Shown one piece after another: positions 33,543 through 44,568 of a stretch of 64,000 nucleotides of DNA. The DNA comes from Nematopogon swammerdamellus (Eukaryota > Arthropoda > Insecta > Lepidoptera > Adelidae): contig OX336344.1 of NCBI GenBank assembly GCA_946902875.1, forward strand, positions 22,527,791-22,591,790. Reading direction: 5' to 3'. A model generated the notes under the pieces. That model ran no database searches, was not told the origin of the DNA, and was given only the letters and a program-made list of their open reading frames with translations. Each line of letters opens with the position of its first letter. The first letter of the stretch is position 1. Both the position numbers and the translations under genes were made by a program.

Positions 33543-33895
33543 CGTGTGGGGCCGGTACTTTAAAAGAATAGCCCCACTGCATCTCTCCCCGTGTATGTCG
33601 TAAAAGGCGACTAAGGGATATGACTCCCTTCTTATATTACTAGGTGGTAGGGTTTAAGCCGCCCGGTTTGGTACCACCGCACTGAATGAAAGGTCGGTCG
33701 AAACGGCTATGTAAATAGTTTGTGTTTTCCGTTCAATTCAGTGTAGCCGGCACGACCGAAGGGAAGCACTGACGTGGCACCAAGTTCATATCCCCTGGGG
33801 GATCACTCTAGCTAGGGGAACCTGGTGGCCTCACCCGACACCATGGATGTTGTAGGTGATGTAGCCAAGCGTGTCAGTTTCCATAAAAAAGAAAA
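33543..33895 (+). mobile_element. Chimeric SINE (repeat B front, composite SINE body)
   Basis: The front GTGTGGGGCCGGTACTTTAA and GTCGTAAAAGGCGACTAAGG joins the SINE body at GGGATATGACTCCCTTCTTA. The copy at 39804-40131 has the same junction. The tail is GTGTCAGTTTCCATAAAAAA. A segment near 33787-33830 (ATCCCCTGGGGGATCACTCT) replaces the usual CACCCGGTGTTATGGGCTGA block. Confidence 0.8.
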
Positions 33896-33901
33896 AAAAA
33901 T

Positions 33902-34267
33902 TATGGAAACTGGCACAGGCTACATCACATACAACATCTGTGATGTCAGCCCATAACACCGGATGAACTAGGTGCCATGTCAGTGCTTCCCTTCATGTTG
34001 GCTACACTGAACTGGACGGAAAACACGAACTATTTACATAGCAGTTTCGACCGACGTTTCACTCAGTTCGGTGGTACCAATTCGGGCGGGATAAACCCTA
34101 CCACCTTAATAAGTTAAGAAGGGAAGGGACCTACAGTTTAACGTGGAATCCGAACCACTGTCAGCCTCCAACGGTCGAGCGGTCACCCATCCGAGTAATT
34201 GACGCGCTCAGGGTTGCTTAACAACAGTCGACCGACGGCCGCACCGCTGAGCTACCGAGGCTGACAA
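33902..34267 (-). mobile_element. Composite SINE, full length, reverse strand
   Basis: It runs from tail complement ATGGAAACTGGCACAGGCTA to head complement TGAGCTACCGAGGCTGACA and includes the 5S-like segment. It lies tail-to-tail with the chimeric SINE at 33543-33895, so the pair can fold back. Confidence 0.85.
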
Positions 34268-34586
34268 ATGTTTCATGTCTAAACACAAATCCTAAGTGCC
34301 TAGCTATTCCTAGAATACCAAGCTGTGTGAGATGTTATTTCACTGGAAGGCTTATGATATAATCAAATCTAGAAGCTTCTGAAATTGAGCCGACCCGAAA
34401 CGGACTCCTAATTTGCCGGCGGTCGGCTGTTTTAGGCCCCTAAAGCAATTTGTCTGGATTCTCGCGATACGTGGAAAAGATAAGATGAAAATATAAAACA
34501 CTGAATATATTTTGATTTTCAACTCATTGTAGTTGAGAATTCCTAACATTGGTTACCGAAGTTTTGTTACCTCCCTGAAATATTTT
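34268..34586. other. Unassigned stretch
   Basis: I see nothing recognisable. Confidence 0.35.
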
Positions 34587-34938
34587 TTTTTTATGGAAAC
34601 TGACACTGTTGGCTACATCGCCTACTACATCCGTGATGTCAGCCCATAACACCGCGTGAACTATGCGTCTTAGGCTAGGCTACACTGAACTGGACGGAAA
34701 ACACGAACTATTATATAGCCGTTTCAACCTACCTTCCATTCAGTGCGTTGGTACAACCGGGCGGGTTAAACCCTACCACCTAGTAAGGTAAGAAGGGAAC
34801 GGACCTACAGTTTTACGTGGAATTCGAATCACGGTCAGCCTTCAACGGTCGAGCGGTCACCCATTGACGGCGCCCAGGTGTGCTTATGATCCGACCGACA
34901 TTGACCGACCGCACCACTGAGCTACAGAGGCTGACAAG
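34587..34938 (-). mobile_element. Composite SINE, near full length, reverse strand
   Basis: It has the tail ATGGAAACTGACACTGTTGG, the body GAAAACACGAACTATTATAT and the head complement CACTGAGCTACAGAGGCTGA. Part of the 5S-like block is deleted (CACCCATTGACGGCGCCCAG). Confidence 0.85.
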
Positions 34939-34970
34939 TTTACATACAGTTATACATTGCAAGTTTTAAC

Positions 34971-35330
34971 AAAAAAACCGGCCAAGTGCGAGTCGAACTC
35001 GCGCACCGAGGGTTCCGTATCGCCATGTCATGATCAGCGCCACTCACGCTATCTACGGATTAGTTAAAATGCTTCATACTCTTTTCGTTAGATGGCGCGC
35101 ATACACTTTTTAGTTTCTTGTATTTATTTTCCCCCGTGATTTGATTTACTTTGTCGTATTTTTATTATTTGTTGCTATATCGGCCATAATAACAAATATG
35201 CTGTGAAAATTTCAACGGGCTACCACGGTTCAAGTGATGCAGCCCTCGGATAGACGGACAGACAGACAGACAGACAGACGACGTAGGCTTAGTAATAGGG
35301 TCCCGTACGACGGATACGGAACCCTAAAAA
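34971..35330 (+). repeat. Dispersed repeat A, full length
   Basis: It runs from AAACCGGCCAAGTGCGAGTC to GGATACGGAACCCTAAAAA and starts directly downstream of the SINE. Confidence 0.85.
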
Positions 35331-35694
35331 CCATCTCCAACCACCAGCTCACACAAGCACATAAGCACGCAGGCTCCTCCTTACACACTATGTACGTATC
35401 CACGTAGGAACACAGGCTGTGGTAAGCTCCCTTTTCTTCCAGTACATAATAATGCTTACAACTAATTCCGATGAAGTACTATTACACATACAACACCTAT
35501 AATGGAGAGAATCAAGATATAATAGATAAAAGTGTTATAAATCAGAAATTTATTCGGTAATTGTCCATGCATGCGGTACTCATCCGTCTCGTCCGGCCCT
35601 GCCTAGCGCCTTTCGCGCCAAATTCATCTATTGTCCGTTCGGTTGCTTCGCTCACTGTATACGCAGTTATAGTTTAGTTCAACAGGCGCGCCTG
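35331..35694. other. Unassigned stretch
   Basis: I see no recognised gene or repeat. Confidence 0.35.
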
Positions 35695-35873
35695 CAGGGC
35701 TATCACGAGATTCGCTACGCCGGCTACGCCGAGGTGTAGCGTGCGTAGAGAGCGTAAGCCGCTGCGGAAGCGAGTTCGCAAATATATCGCACTCGCTTCC
35801 GCGCAGACGCTTACGCTCTCTACGCACGTTACACCTCGGCGTAGCCGGCGTAGCGAATCTCGTGATAGCCCTG
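35695..35873. mobile_element. Near-perfect 179-bp GC-rich palindrome (hairpin element)
   Basis: The left arm starts CAGGGCTATCACGAGATTCG and the right arm ends with its exact complement. The arms are about 80 bp with few differences around a short AT-rich centre (CGCAAATATATCGC). CTG flanks both sides and may be a 3-bp target duplication. Frames on both strands give related peptides only because of the palindrome. The CAGGG start is reminiscent of hAT ends, but no 8-bp duplication is seen. Confidence 0.8.
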
Positions 35874-35879
35874 CTGATT

Positions 35880-36106
35880 ATCACAAACACTGCACTTTCA
35901 CTGTTCTAGTCACCGGTCTATCTGTCGTGCCTTATTCCACCGATAGAGCAATTGTCTTGGCTTAAAATTACTCATTATAAATTTTTTTGGAAGCTAAGGG
36001 ATGTAATAGACAGATGGAACGGATTAACAAATAGATAGAAATTTTACCGATTTTATAAGTGCTCCTGCCAGTTTAAAATGTAACTCTAAAGACGATTGGT
36101 GTTTAT
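35880..36106. other. Unassigned stretch
   Basis: I see nothing recognisable. Confidence 0.35.
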
Positions 36107-36545
36107 TAACCCCCGACCCGCAAAAGAAGGGGTGTTATAATAACCCAAAGGTTGGCTGGGGAGAACAACTTTTGCAAAAAAAAATTTCATGTGCAATAAA
36201 TATATTTTGATTTGATTTGATTATAAGTTTGACTCCTCCGACTGTCTGTATGTGTGTCTGTCTGTCTGTCTGCATGTCTGTCTGTGGCATCGTAGCTCCC
36301 AAACGGATGGACCGATTTGGATGGGGTTTTTTTTAAAGCTTTAAATAAAAGTTCAATTACAAATTTAAAAACAGTTTAAAATTCTTTCCGTTTACTTACT
36401 TAATGAAGTCGGGAGACCGCTAATAAAATAAAATATAAAAACTCTGAGCTTCGCTGGTATTTACTTAGCGGTCCCCGGACTCCTTTAAGTAAGTGAACGG
36501 AATTTATTCTTTAAGGGTCGGGATTTTTTTAAATTTTAATTTAAC
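36107..36545 (+). repeat. Dispersed repeat C, near full length
   Basis: It starts TTAACCCCCGACCCGCAAAA and ends with the CTTAGCGGTCCCCGGACTCC block. A sub-hairpin pairs TTCCGTTTACTTACTTAATG (36386) with the complement near 36490. Confidence 0.75.
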
Positions 36546-36864
36546 TTTTACTAATTGATTTTCGAAACAAACTTAAACAAAAATTTGAATTTGGAATGGA
36601 AACGTCGAATCATCGCACGAACCGCGTGCATTTAGGGCACTGGAGAAGAGTAAAGATAATCTTAACTGAACGAACTAATAATTTCTCACTGCCTCTTCTG
36701 ACCTGAGTTTACTCCGTGTGGAAGACTCTATAAATACATACTGGATGAAGCAACTTGTAATTTGTCTTCGATTGGAATATTGTGAATCTGCTCAAAAAGA
36801 ACCAAGTGCGTAGTACCCGCGATGTTAATTTATGAAGTTGTGTAGACTGAGTTGATATTTTTTT
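36546..36864. other. Unassigned stretch
   Basis: A TATAAATA motif lies at 36730. No gene is recognised downstream. Confidence 0.35.
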
Positions 36865-37170
36865 TATTTATGGAATCTGAAACCATTGGCTATATCACCT
36901 ACAACATCTGTGATGTCAGCCCATAACACCGGGTGAACTAGGTGCCATGTCAGTGCTTTCCTTAATTTCATGTCGGCTATACTGAACTGGACGGATAACA
37001 CGAACTATTTACCTAGCTAGCCGTTTCGACCGACGTTTCATTCAGTGCGGTGGTACCAAACCGGGCGGGATAAACCCTACCACCTACTTAGTTAAGTAAG
37101 AAGGGAAGGGACCTACAGTTTTACGCGGAATCCGAACCACGGTCAGCCTCCAACGGTCGAGTGGTCACCC
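36865..37170 (-). mobile_element. Composite SINE, 5' truncated, reverse strand
   Basis: The tail starts ATGGAATCTGAAACCATTGG and the copy runs to GGTCGAGTGGTCACCCGG. The 5S-like and tRNA-like head is missing. Confidence 0.8.
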
Positions 37171-37243
37171 GGATAATATGTTATATAGATAATCCTCAAA
37201 ATACAAATAAATATTCATAAACGTTCCAGGCAGAAAATAATAG

Positions 37244-37367
37244 GTGTCGAGCTTTAGAAAGAGACCATCCGGTTGTAGAGCGTCGTCTCTGTCGCACGAA
37301 CTCGCACGTCCCTGTGCGACAGGGACAACGCTCTACAACCGGATTGTCTCTTTCTAAAGCTTGACAC
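37244..37367. mobile_element. Near-perfect 124-bp hairpin element
   Basis: The left arm GTGTCGAGCTTTAGAAAGAG and the right arm ending AAAGCTTGACAC are inverted copies over about 54 bp with few mismatches. Outside them, AAATAAT-like sequence extends the symmetry slightly. No coding. Confidence 0.75.
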
Positions 37368-37374
37368 GCATTAT

Positions 37375-37898
37375 TTGTTGCCGGGAAATGTACATACTGA
37401 CTGATCCATTCGTAAATAAATAATATCCTTTTAATTATAACAATACTGTGCCAATCGATAATGATCACTTTGATAAGAGCATTAGAGCGGTATTTCAATG
37501 GACAGTCAACGAGTGAATAAAACGAAGTGCTTGCGTCAACAAAAATGTTTGCATCCGAAGTGGCCCAGTTTGTTTCTCATTAAAATGTCGACAGAGAATC
37601 AACTAAACCAACAGATATGAATCTACATTCGATCGCGCAACCAAATGTCTACGTTGTACCCGACAATGGCGAAGCCAAAAAGAAGGTTGTAATTTTGGTA
37701 GTGTGTATTTTTTTTTCATGTGATCGGCTGAGTCGAGGGGGCCAAATCAAATGCTCCAACCAGCTAATATCACCTCCGAGAAGGTGGGTGCCATACCGGA
37801 GACTTCCCTGGATTGCTGCCAATACTGGACTAGAGGAGAACACAAGCGAGGCTGCTATGCGGCGATCTTACATCCAGTACGGTGGTATCAACGCAGAC
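37375..37898. other. Unassigned stretch
   Basis: A frame of 123 codons (37617-37988) runs into SINE sequence. I cannot support it as a gene. Confidence 0.35.
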
Positions 37899-37972
37899 GG
37901 CTACAATTTGAGCCTACCACCTAGTGAGGGGCAAGGGAAGGGACCTACAGTTTTACACCGGCTCCGAACGGT
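37899..37972 (-). mobile_element. Composite SINE fragment
   Basis: GAGCCTACCACCTAGTGAGG and GAAGGGACCTACAGTTTTAC match the SINE body in reverse orientation. Confidence 0.55.
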
Positions 37973-38626
37973 GAAGCAGCAGGTGTAGGTATGCACGTAA
38001 ATTTTTTCGCGAGAAAAAACTCATTGGTACACGCCGACCGGATTTGAACCTCGAACCTCTTCGATGAGAAGGCTCCGCATCTTCGGCTTTTTGGTCGCCT
38101 TCGGCGACCAGCCTCAGCCGCTCCGGCTCACACGGGTGCCTACGCTTTGTTACAACGGACGGGGGCGGCACTCCCTCCGCGCCTCCGGCTTATAAAAAAC
38201 ACTCTAGGGAATAGCCATACTAACAGGTTATGTCGGGGCGGTGAATTTGGTTTCCGTAATATACACATCATTTATTTAATTTCTCCAAAAGTATGAGTCT
38301 CCGGCAAAAAAATCTTTTTGCTAATAATTCCTTAGACCCTCACCTACCATTCCCAGCTACCAGCAATCTTCTACTAAACTCGCCTCTTTCTACAGCGCAC
38401 CTTTAAAGTGTGCTATCCATTTAATTACTCTATGTCTCGGCCGAAAAAAAAAACGGAGCTGTTTGCCGAAACGTGGGTAAAGCAGACAATAGCGGTTAAG
38501 TCTTCACTTTATTATGAGAACTCAGTGGAAAAGTTCTACTTAGTAGCATCGCGCAGTTTTTAGCATAATCCGATGTTGGATTAAAATTTCAAATCTCCTT
38601 ACCAGCGCTTTGTTTATTTTTAATTC
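37973..38626. other. Unassigned stretch with a GC-rich repeat-like block
   Basis: 38030-38190 is GC-rich and on the reverse strand contains a B-box-like GGTTCAAATCC, so it may derive from a tRNA-related SINE. It also has a GGTCGCC-TTC-GGCGACC hairpin near 38092-38110. The rest is unrecognised. Confidence 0.3.
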
Positions 38627-38815
38627 TTATTTATGAATCCCGACAAGGTTGGCTACATCACCACATCCGTGTTGTCAGCCCATTGCACCTTGGTGAATCA
38701 GGTGCCGTGACAGTGCTTCCGTGACGTAGTTCGTGACGTCTACACTGAACACGTAGACCCGTTTCGACCTACCTTCATTCAGTGCGGGTGGTACCAATAA
38801 GGAAGGGAAGGGAAT
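38627..38815 (-). mobile_element. Composite SINE, decayed reverse copy
   Basis: GGTTGGCTACATCACCACAT, CCGTTTCGACCTACCTTCAT and AAGGAAGGGAAGGGAATGG match the SINE with many gaps. It is one of the oldest-looking copies. Confidence 0.6.
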
Positions 38816-39803
38816 GGGAGGTATGAAAATAGTGTGTGTCTTCTAATAAGTTAGCCGGCAAGGCCAAAGGGAAGTTTTATAATTATGCAACCTACGCTTG
38901 TTCTTTTTCCTGGCAGGAAACTTGCGTAGGAAGAATAATGCATTTTTTCGGAGTAAAAAATTTTTGTTATATTTTGGCGTGCAACAAAACAACTGGGACA
39001 TCATCAGCGTTTCTAGTGTTAAGGCGCTTAGTAACGCCACATGTGGATTTTTGAAGAAGTAGCCCGTGATAGCTAGACCAATCTAAAGGCTAAAAACTAC
39101 TGCAAAATTTATAGAACTCTATCGATCACACGTTTTTGGTTGTAAAATTTTATCATTCTCTATACAAACTATACGGTAACCAAATGTCGATTTTTTTTTC
39201 TTCCGCGTGAACTTTGAAGACCTCAGAAATTAAAGATAATTTGAATTGAATTTGTATAGCAAAATGACGCCATTTGTTATATCTATCGATCACAGGCTTT
39301 TCAAAGTTCTAATGCGAAGGATAGCAATTTATGAAAAAATCCCTCATGAAAACTACCCCGCGCTACGGCGCCGTTGGCTAGGCGCCTTAATATAATTATG
39401 GCTTTGATTGTGTATTGTGAAATAAAAGGGTTAAAAGTGACCACTTTTAATTGTCAAAGCGATAGAGATATCAGCTGTGGTGAGATAAATATATCACGCG
39501 CTCATTGAACGAACCGAAATGTGAAATTATGGCGACATTGGCGGCTGTTTTGTCAATGTTATGTATAATTGTATTTTTAGCAATTTATTGTTGGTTTACC
39601 TGGGATAAATCAACATGTCTGATTCAAGTTTTCATACAAATGTAACTCTTTTGGTAAAATGTAATGGCCCCTGTCTTAGCTATGGAACGGAATATAGGGT
39701 TCCATATCCGTTCGTGAAGAACCTATAATAAGCCTACGACGACTGTCCGTAGGTTGGTCTGTCTACTTTTATAGGGATGTACGAGTACATTGTGATCCGT
39801 AAT
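38816..39803. other. Unassigned stretch
   Basis: Short frames occur at 38836-39054 on both strands. No recognised domain or shared repeat. Confidence 0.35.
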
Positions 39804-40131
39804 AGGTACCGTGTGGGGCCGGTACTTTAAAATAATAGCCCCACTGCATCTCTCCCCGTCTATGTCGTAAAAGGCGACTAAGGGATATGACTCCCTTCTT
39901 ATATTACTAGGTGGTAGGGTTTAACCCGCCCGGGTTGGTACCACCGCACTGAATGAAAGGGCGGTCGAAACGACTATGTAAATAGTTTGTGTTTTCCGTC
40001 CAGTTCAGTGTAGGCGGCACGACCGAAGGGAAGCACTGACGTGGCATCAACTTCACCCGGTGTTATGGGCTGACATCACGGATTTTGTAGGTGAGGTAGC
40101 CAACCGTGTCAGTTTCCATAAAAAAAAGACC
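39804..40131 (+). mobile_element. Chimeric SINE, second copy with the same junction
   Basis: The front ACCGTGTGGGGCCGGTACTT joins the SINE body at AAGGGATATGACTCCCTTCT, as in 33543-33895. The body and the tail GTGTCAGTTTCCATAAAAAA are complete. Confidence 0.8.
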
Positions 40132-40596
40132 ACTTTGTATGGAGAAAGTTAACTTCCGTCTTGTCTTAAGCCGTCATAAAACGGCCCTGGCGTTCGAAGT
40201 TCGAGCACTCGAGCAGCCGTTGTGGATCCCTATAAAATATATCAATGGGAAATATATCAATAAATTATTGTGGTCGAAATTTGTTCGATAACTTATACAA
40301 AAATACTTAAATGTTCCCAGGAGTGGTTTTTGCACAGAGGACGTAATCCTCGAAGGATTAAATCCGCAAAATGAATATTAGCTCCAGCGTCAAGTCTCCA
40401 CCGCCGATAATTACAAAAGTTGGTCTTGTTCAAGCGTCCCGATTATCAGATGCTTGTCGGTTAATCGAAAATCCATAGTCGAGTGTCCCTTGAGTGCTTC
40501 AGTGTGCCTCAGAGAAATCTATACAAGAGAAGTGCCATATTCGTAGATTCCATAAATTTTATTAGTTTTTAGTCCCGCACCTTCACTCATATTAAA
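40132..40596. other. Unassigned stretch
   Basis: I see no recognised gene. Confidence 0.35.
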
Positions 40597-41235
40597 TTAT
40601 GAAACTCGGCTTACCGGTGCGATGATGGCGAGCGCATCGCTACAGCAGCATCATCAGGGGTATACAAGATACCGTGTTCCTGCGGAAAATCTTACATAGG
40701 ACAGACAAAACGGAGTGTCAGTACAAGGGTGACTGAACATATTCGAGCGGTCAAGAAAAGTCAGCGATTTGTGACCACATCGACTCCGGACAAAATCATC
40801 GGATTAGATTCGATCAGGTGAAGATCCTCGCCACCGAAAAACGAGATCTGCCCCGTATTGTCCGTGAGTCGATAGAAATTGCTAAACACGACAACTTCAA
40901 CCGCGAAGATTCTTTCAAGATCTCGCCGATATGGAAGCCGGTACTGGCTACGCTGCAGTCAAAACGGAACCGAAGCACAGATTACTTAATAGTTTTCCGA
41001 GAGCTCGACACCGTCAGCAACTTCTTTATGTCCGAAGAGGCAAGAAACGCAGCGAATCCGGAAGTGATACCTAACCAACACCACAATTTGAGAAGCAGGC
41101 GGGCTCCTGTCAGTGACGTGCTGGCTGCCGGAGGAGCTAGCCGTCCTCTTGAGAACGGATCCCGTAGAGGACTCGAAACGTCGAGCTGCAGCGATGCGGT
41201 CGCCATCATCGCACCGGTAAGCCGAGTTTCATAAT
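40597..41235 (+). mobile_element. Penelope-like element fragment bounded by inverted repeats
   Basis: About 50 bp at 40597-40646 (ATTATGAAACTCGGCTTACC onward) recur as the complement at 41185-41235 with few mismatches. Between them lies a GIY-YIG endonuclease fragment. Penelope-like elements are known for terminal repeats that can be inverted, so these arms are probably true element ends. Confidence 0.7.
40657..41234 (+). pseudogene. Penelope-like GIY-YIG endonuclease C-terminal fragment
   Basis: The first frame (from 40657) reads GVYKIPCSCGKSYIGQTKRS and TRVTEHIRAVKK, which are the GIY-YIG endonuclease signature of Penelope-like retroelements. A frameshift near 40765-40800 moves the reading to a second frame: IRFDQVKILATEKRDLPRIV, RESIEIAKHDNFNREDSFK and ISPIWKPVL, then a basic tail to 41234. 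The reverse transcriptase that normally precedes this domain is missing. The endonuclease would nick the target for insertion. With one frameshift and no polymerase, this copy is inactive. Confidence 0.8.
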
Positions 41236-41254
41236 CCATAAATTTGACTTTATC

Positions 41255-41455
41255 ATCATCAATACTAATAATAAATCTGTAAGGCATGGCCATGGAGTAA
41301 GTTACTTTGTTTTGTGAGACACTGCGTTTGTATAGACTCTATGTATGATACTAAAACTAAATTGACGTATTTTAGAAATATTTTCGGTATGTATGTATGT
41401 TCCTCCTTATCTCTTAAACCGATCACCCGTATTCGATGAATTTTGTAATAATCTA
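41255..41455 (+). repeat. Dispersed repeat E, 5' part
   Basis: ATACTAATAATAAATCTGTA, CATGGAGTAAGTTACTTTGT and AAACCGATCACCCGTATTCG match 22328-22800. Confidence 0.7.
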
Positions 41456-41646
41456 TTAATAAGCCCATTATCTTAGGTCAAAACAAAATGCTTTTTACTG
41501 AAAGAACATCTTTTTGCTGTCTATACGTGCGAATATAGACGGCAATACTGTGTGAGTGAGAGACAAATAGGAGCGCCGCCGCTATTTTGAATCCGTTTCT
41601 CTAAATAACCAGGTTAATATACTGTTAAATTTTCTAAACAAATAAG

Positions 41647-42055
41647 AAAAAAAAATCCGGCCAAGTGCGATTCGAACTTGCGCACCGAGGGTTCCTTATC
41701 GCCATGTCATGGTCAGCGCCACTCACGCCATCTATGGCGTGTTATGAAATGCTTCATATTAGTTAAATGTCATGATCAGTTAAAATGCTTCACACTCTGT
41801 TCGGTAGATGGCGCGCGCGCATACACTTTTTGGTTTCTTCAATGGGAATTCCCGTGAATTTTTTACTTTTTCTTATTTTTATTATTTGTGGTTATTTCGG
41901 CCATAATAACACATATTCTGTGAAAGTTTCAACGGGCTACCTATTACGGTTCAAGAGATACAGCCCTCGGACCGACACGGAAGGACGAACGGACAGAGAG
42001 ACAGACGGCGTAGGCTTAGTAAATAAGGTCCCGTACCGGATACGGAACCCTAAAA
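41647..42055 (+). repeat. Dispersed repeat A, full length
   Basis: It runs from ATCCGGCCAAGTGCGATTCG to GGATACGGAACCCTAAAAA. Confidence 0.85.
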
Positions 42056-42444
42056 ACACACACACACAGAACAGCGGTAGTCAGCCGTCTTCGCTCTGTG
42101 GTTGTTCCTAACATCCCTTTCAGCGGAGAATATATCTAGCAGAGTGGAATTCGGCAATATCGTAATATAAAATTCGCATCGAAAAAATTACCCCAACTTC
42201 TGAAAAAAAATTGAGAAAAAACGCAAGCCCATAAATTGCGTTTCTGTAGCTCGATTCTTTAAATAAATAATCAATCCGAAACCGAACGAAAAGAAAAGTT
42301 TGCGAATAAAAAAGTTATGGCGGAACCGAATCAGAAAGAGCCCTGCCCGCCGTTCGTTATGATTTCATTGGAACTGGCGAGGTCACTCCGGAAAAACCTT
42401 TTGCCTTTTCCACTTCACGATCCCTCATATAATTTTAACATTTT
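42056..42444. other. Unassigned stretch
   Basis: I see nothing recognisable. Confidence 0.35.
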
Positions 42445-42560
42445 AGATAGATAGAAAGTGCTTTATTGCTCCAGTAAACATTAAACAGTAACAAGCACAT
42501 TAGAACATTTACATAAGGTGCAAAGGCGGACTTATCCCTTAGAGAGATTTCTTACAGTCA
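42445..42560 (-). repeat. LINE 3' end, reverse strand
   Basis: TAGATAGATAGAAAGTGCTT then TATTGCTCCAGTAAAC is the reversed GATA-type tail and end of a Jockey-like LINE. A forward counterpart (TTCTGGAGCAATAAACC and CTATCTATCTATC) lies at 57690-57745. GGCGGACTTATCCCTTAGAG is also typical of these tails. Confidence 0.6.
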
Positions 42561-42997
42561 AGCTTTGGATGTTTGAGATTCGATATTATAAGTATTCTAT
42601 GATATAGTGGAATGTCTAAGTAGGAAGTAGCAAAAGAATTAAGCGAGAATTGAAGATAAAATAATAATAAGAATACTTATTAACAATTACATATGAGTAC
42701 ATGCTAGTTAAATACAAGCCATACATATGTTAAATACATATAAATTCCAAAATATATAAAATATTATGTAAACATAAATACATATACATACATACTTGTC
42801 CATCCAGGTATGAAACAAAAGTAGTTTTTTGTTTTTTAGGTTTTTACTTACGAAGCGATTTACAATTTTATATTTTTACCATAATATTTTTTTTAAACAT
42901 GACTACTCAAATTAAAATGCACTTATAACGCACCTATGTATTTATAAAGTGTAAAGAATTTGAATTAAATGTATTCAATTCGTTCAGACTGATTGGT
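42561..42997. other. Unassigned AT-rich stretch
   Basis: Rich in ATACATA-like sequence. No gene is seen. Confidence 0.35.
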
Positions 42998-43130
42998 TTT
43001 TAGGGTTCCGTAGGTCAAAAGGTAAAAAAAGAACTGAACCATTATTGGATCGCTTTGTTGTCCGTACGTGTGTCCGTCTGTGAAGAGCTTTTTTCTCAGG
43101 AACGGGTAGAGGTAACAAGCTGAAATTAAG
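42998..43130 (-). repeat. Dispersed repeat A variant, 3' part, reverse strand
   Basis: TTTTTAGGGTTCCGTAGGTC, GTCCGTACGTGTGTCCGTCT and TTCTCAGGAACGGGTAGAGG match the variant at 12118-12352. Confidence 0.55.
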
Positions 43131-44058
43131 GCCCTATTCCGACGATGCAAAACTTGCGAACAATGAGCGTTTTGGCTTATATTATGTGCCATTTGTTAGA
43201 ATAATTTTCGAAACCAAATACTCATATTTTTCAATCGGTTTTTTTTTTCTTTTCACTAAAAATATATGAATTATAACATGCTTAGTGATTTATTTCTTAT
43301 AACATGTTACTTTTGCAAAAAAATAAAAAATACGACAGAGGACTATAAATTACGTTTTTTTTTCGAAGAAATTGTTAAGAAAATCAAGACATCTATACAG
43401 AAAGTGCTCTGGAGAAATACAAGAAAAAAGATGAGAACGATTATTTATCCTGCTTGTTTTTTTAGTTTTTTGTATAAGTTGACCCTGGAAAAAGCTGGAA
43501 AAAAACACCATGTTAGCAATTGTTTACGACAAGGTGGGGTTTGAAGGGTGTTTGTTAAGTAAATAAGCCACATTGTGAGTACAATTTTTTTTATAAAGTT
43601 CTCTTTATTCTTGGCTTTCGTGGCCAATTTTTATATTTTTTCTCTGTGGCCTGGTTTCTCGGAAATAAATTTTTGAAAATTTCGTTTTCTCCTAAAATTT
43701 GCGTATCGGAGCCTTAACATCAAATACTATTCGCAATGTCTACGGTCCCTTGGAGGTGTCAAACATTTAATCTTCTAAGTCAACGCAATCAAAAGATTTA
43801 TGTCACACATTTTCATACTCACAAACTCACTCATCAAAACAAAACCTATAGGGTACTTCACGTTTATCCAGAATAATTAAAATTGTCAAGAAGCGCGGTC
43901 TTAAAGCACAAGTAAAGGAAATAATCATATTTTTTTTATTTGTATGTATATCAAAAATACAAAAATATTTCTATGATGTATATGGGAGAACATTTTTGAT
44001 TTAGGGAAATGCTACGAAACCCTACGCGTTTGGCCATAGTTCGCAATTGACTACGTTT
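43131..44058. other. Unassigned AT-rich stretch
   Basis: A lysine-rich frame of 92 codons at 43266-43544 has no recognised domain. It is not supported as a gene. Confidence 0.35.
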
Positions 44059-44203
44059 TTATCTAAACTGACACAGGTTGGCTACATCAGCGAAAACATC
44101 CGTGATATCAGCCAATAACACCTTGGTAACCTAGTTGCTTCGCTTTGGTCGTGCCGGCTACACTGAACTGAACGGAAAACACGAACTATTTACATAGCCG
44201 TTT
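44059..44203 (-). mobile_element. Composite SINE, tail half, reverse strand
   Basis: AACTGACACAGGTTGGCTAC, TGCCGGCTACACTGAACTGA and ACGAACTATTTACATAGCCG match the SINE. The tail A-run is lost. Confidence 0.75.
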
Positions 44204-44354
44204 GTTCGCACATTTTTAATGCACATACTTATGCCAATTTTAGAGTTGTATCATCTTCTCATGGATCATATCATCAGAACTTAACCAAATTTATATGGGA
44301 TCGTATATAATATCATCGAAATTGGTCCATGTGATAAATACTCAATAAGGTGCG

Positions 44355-44515
44355 TCGGTACTTCACGCCGCGCCGCCGGGCCAAAGGCTGCTTTTGAATA
44401 AATCGCAGATTAGGTCCTGCTTATACATAGTACTGCTCGCACTTGTGGGATGGCTCAGCCAAATACCAGCTTGAGCCTTTGGACTCGATCCAGCATCGAG
44501 CCGTGGGATTATCAA
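44355..44515 (+). pseudogene. Non-LTR reverse transcriptase fragment
   Basis: One frame reads YCSHLWDGSAKYQLEPLDSI followed by QHRAVG. This matches the conserved segment after the polymerase core in Jockey-like LINEs (YCSHLWxGxxKYxLxxLDSIQxRAV). The upstream codons are out of frame. Only about 50 codons remain, and repeat D follows at 44569. Confidence 0.65.
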
Positions 44516-44568
44516 AAAAATTGTCGCTGAGCATCATGAAAAAAGATTCCGACGAATTGAGAACCTTC

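Noticed and set aside
35624..35965. Frames on both strands sharing TPRRSRRSESRDSPA
   Set aside because: The shared peptide comes from the palindrome at 35695-35873 being read on both strands.
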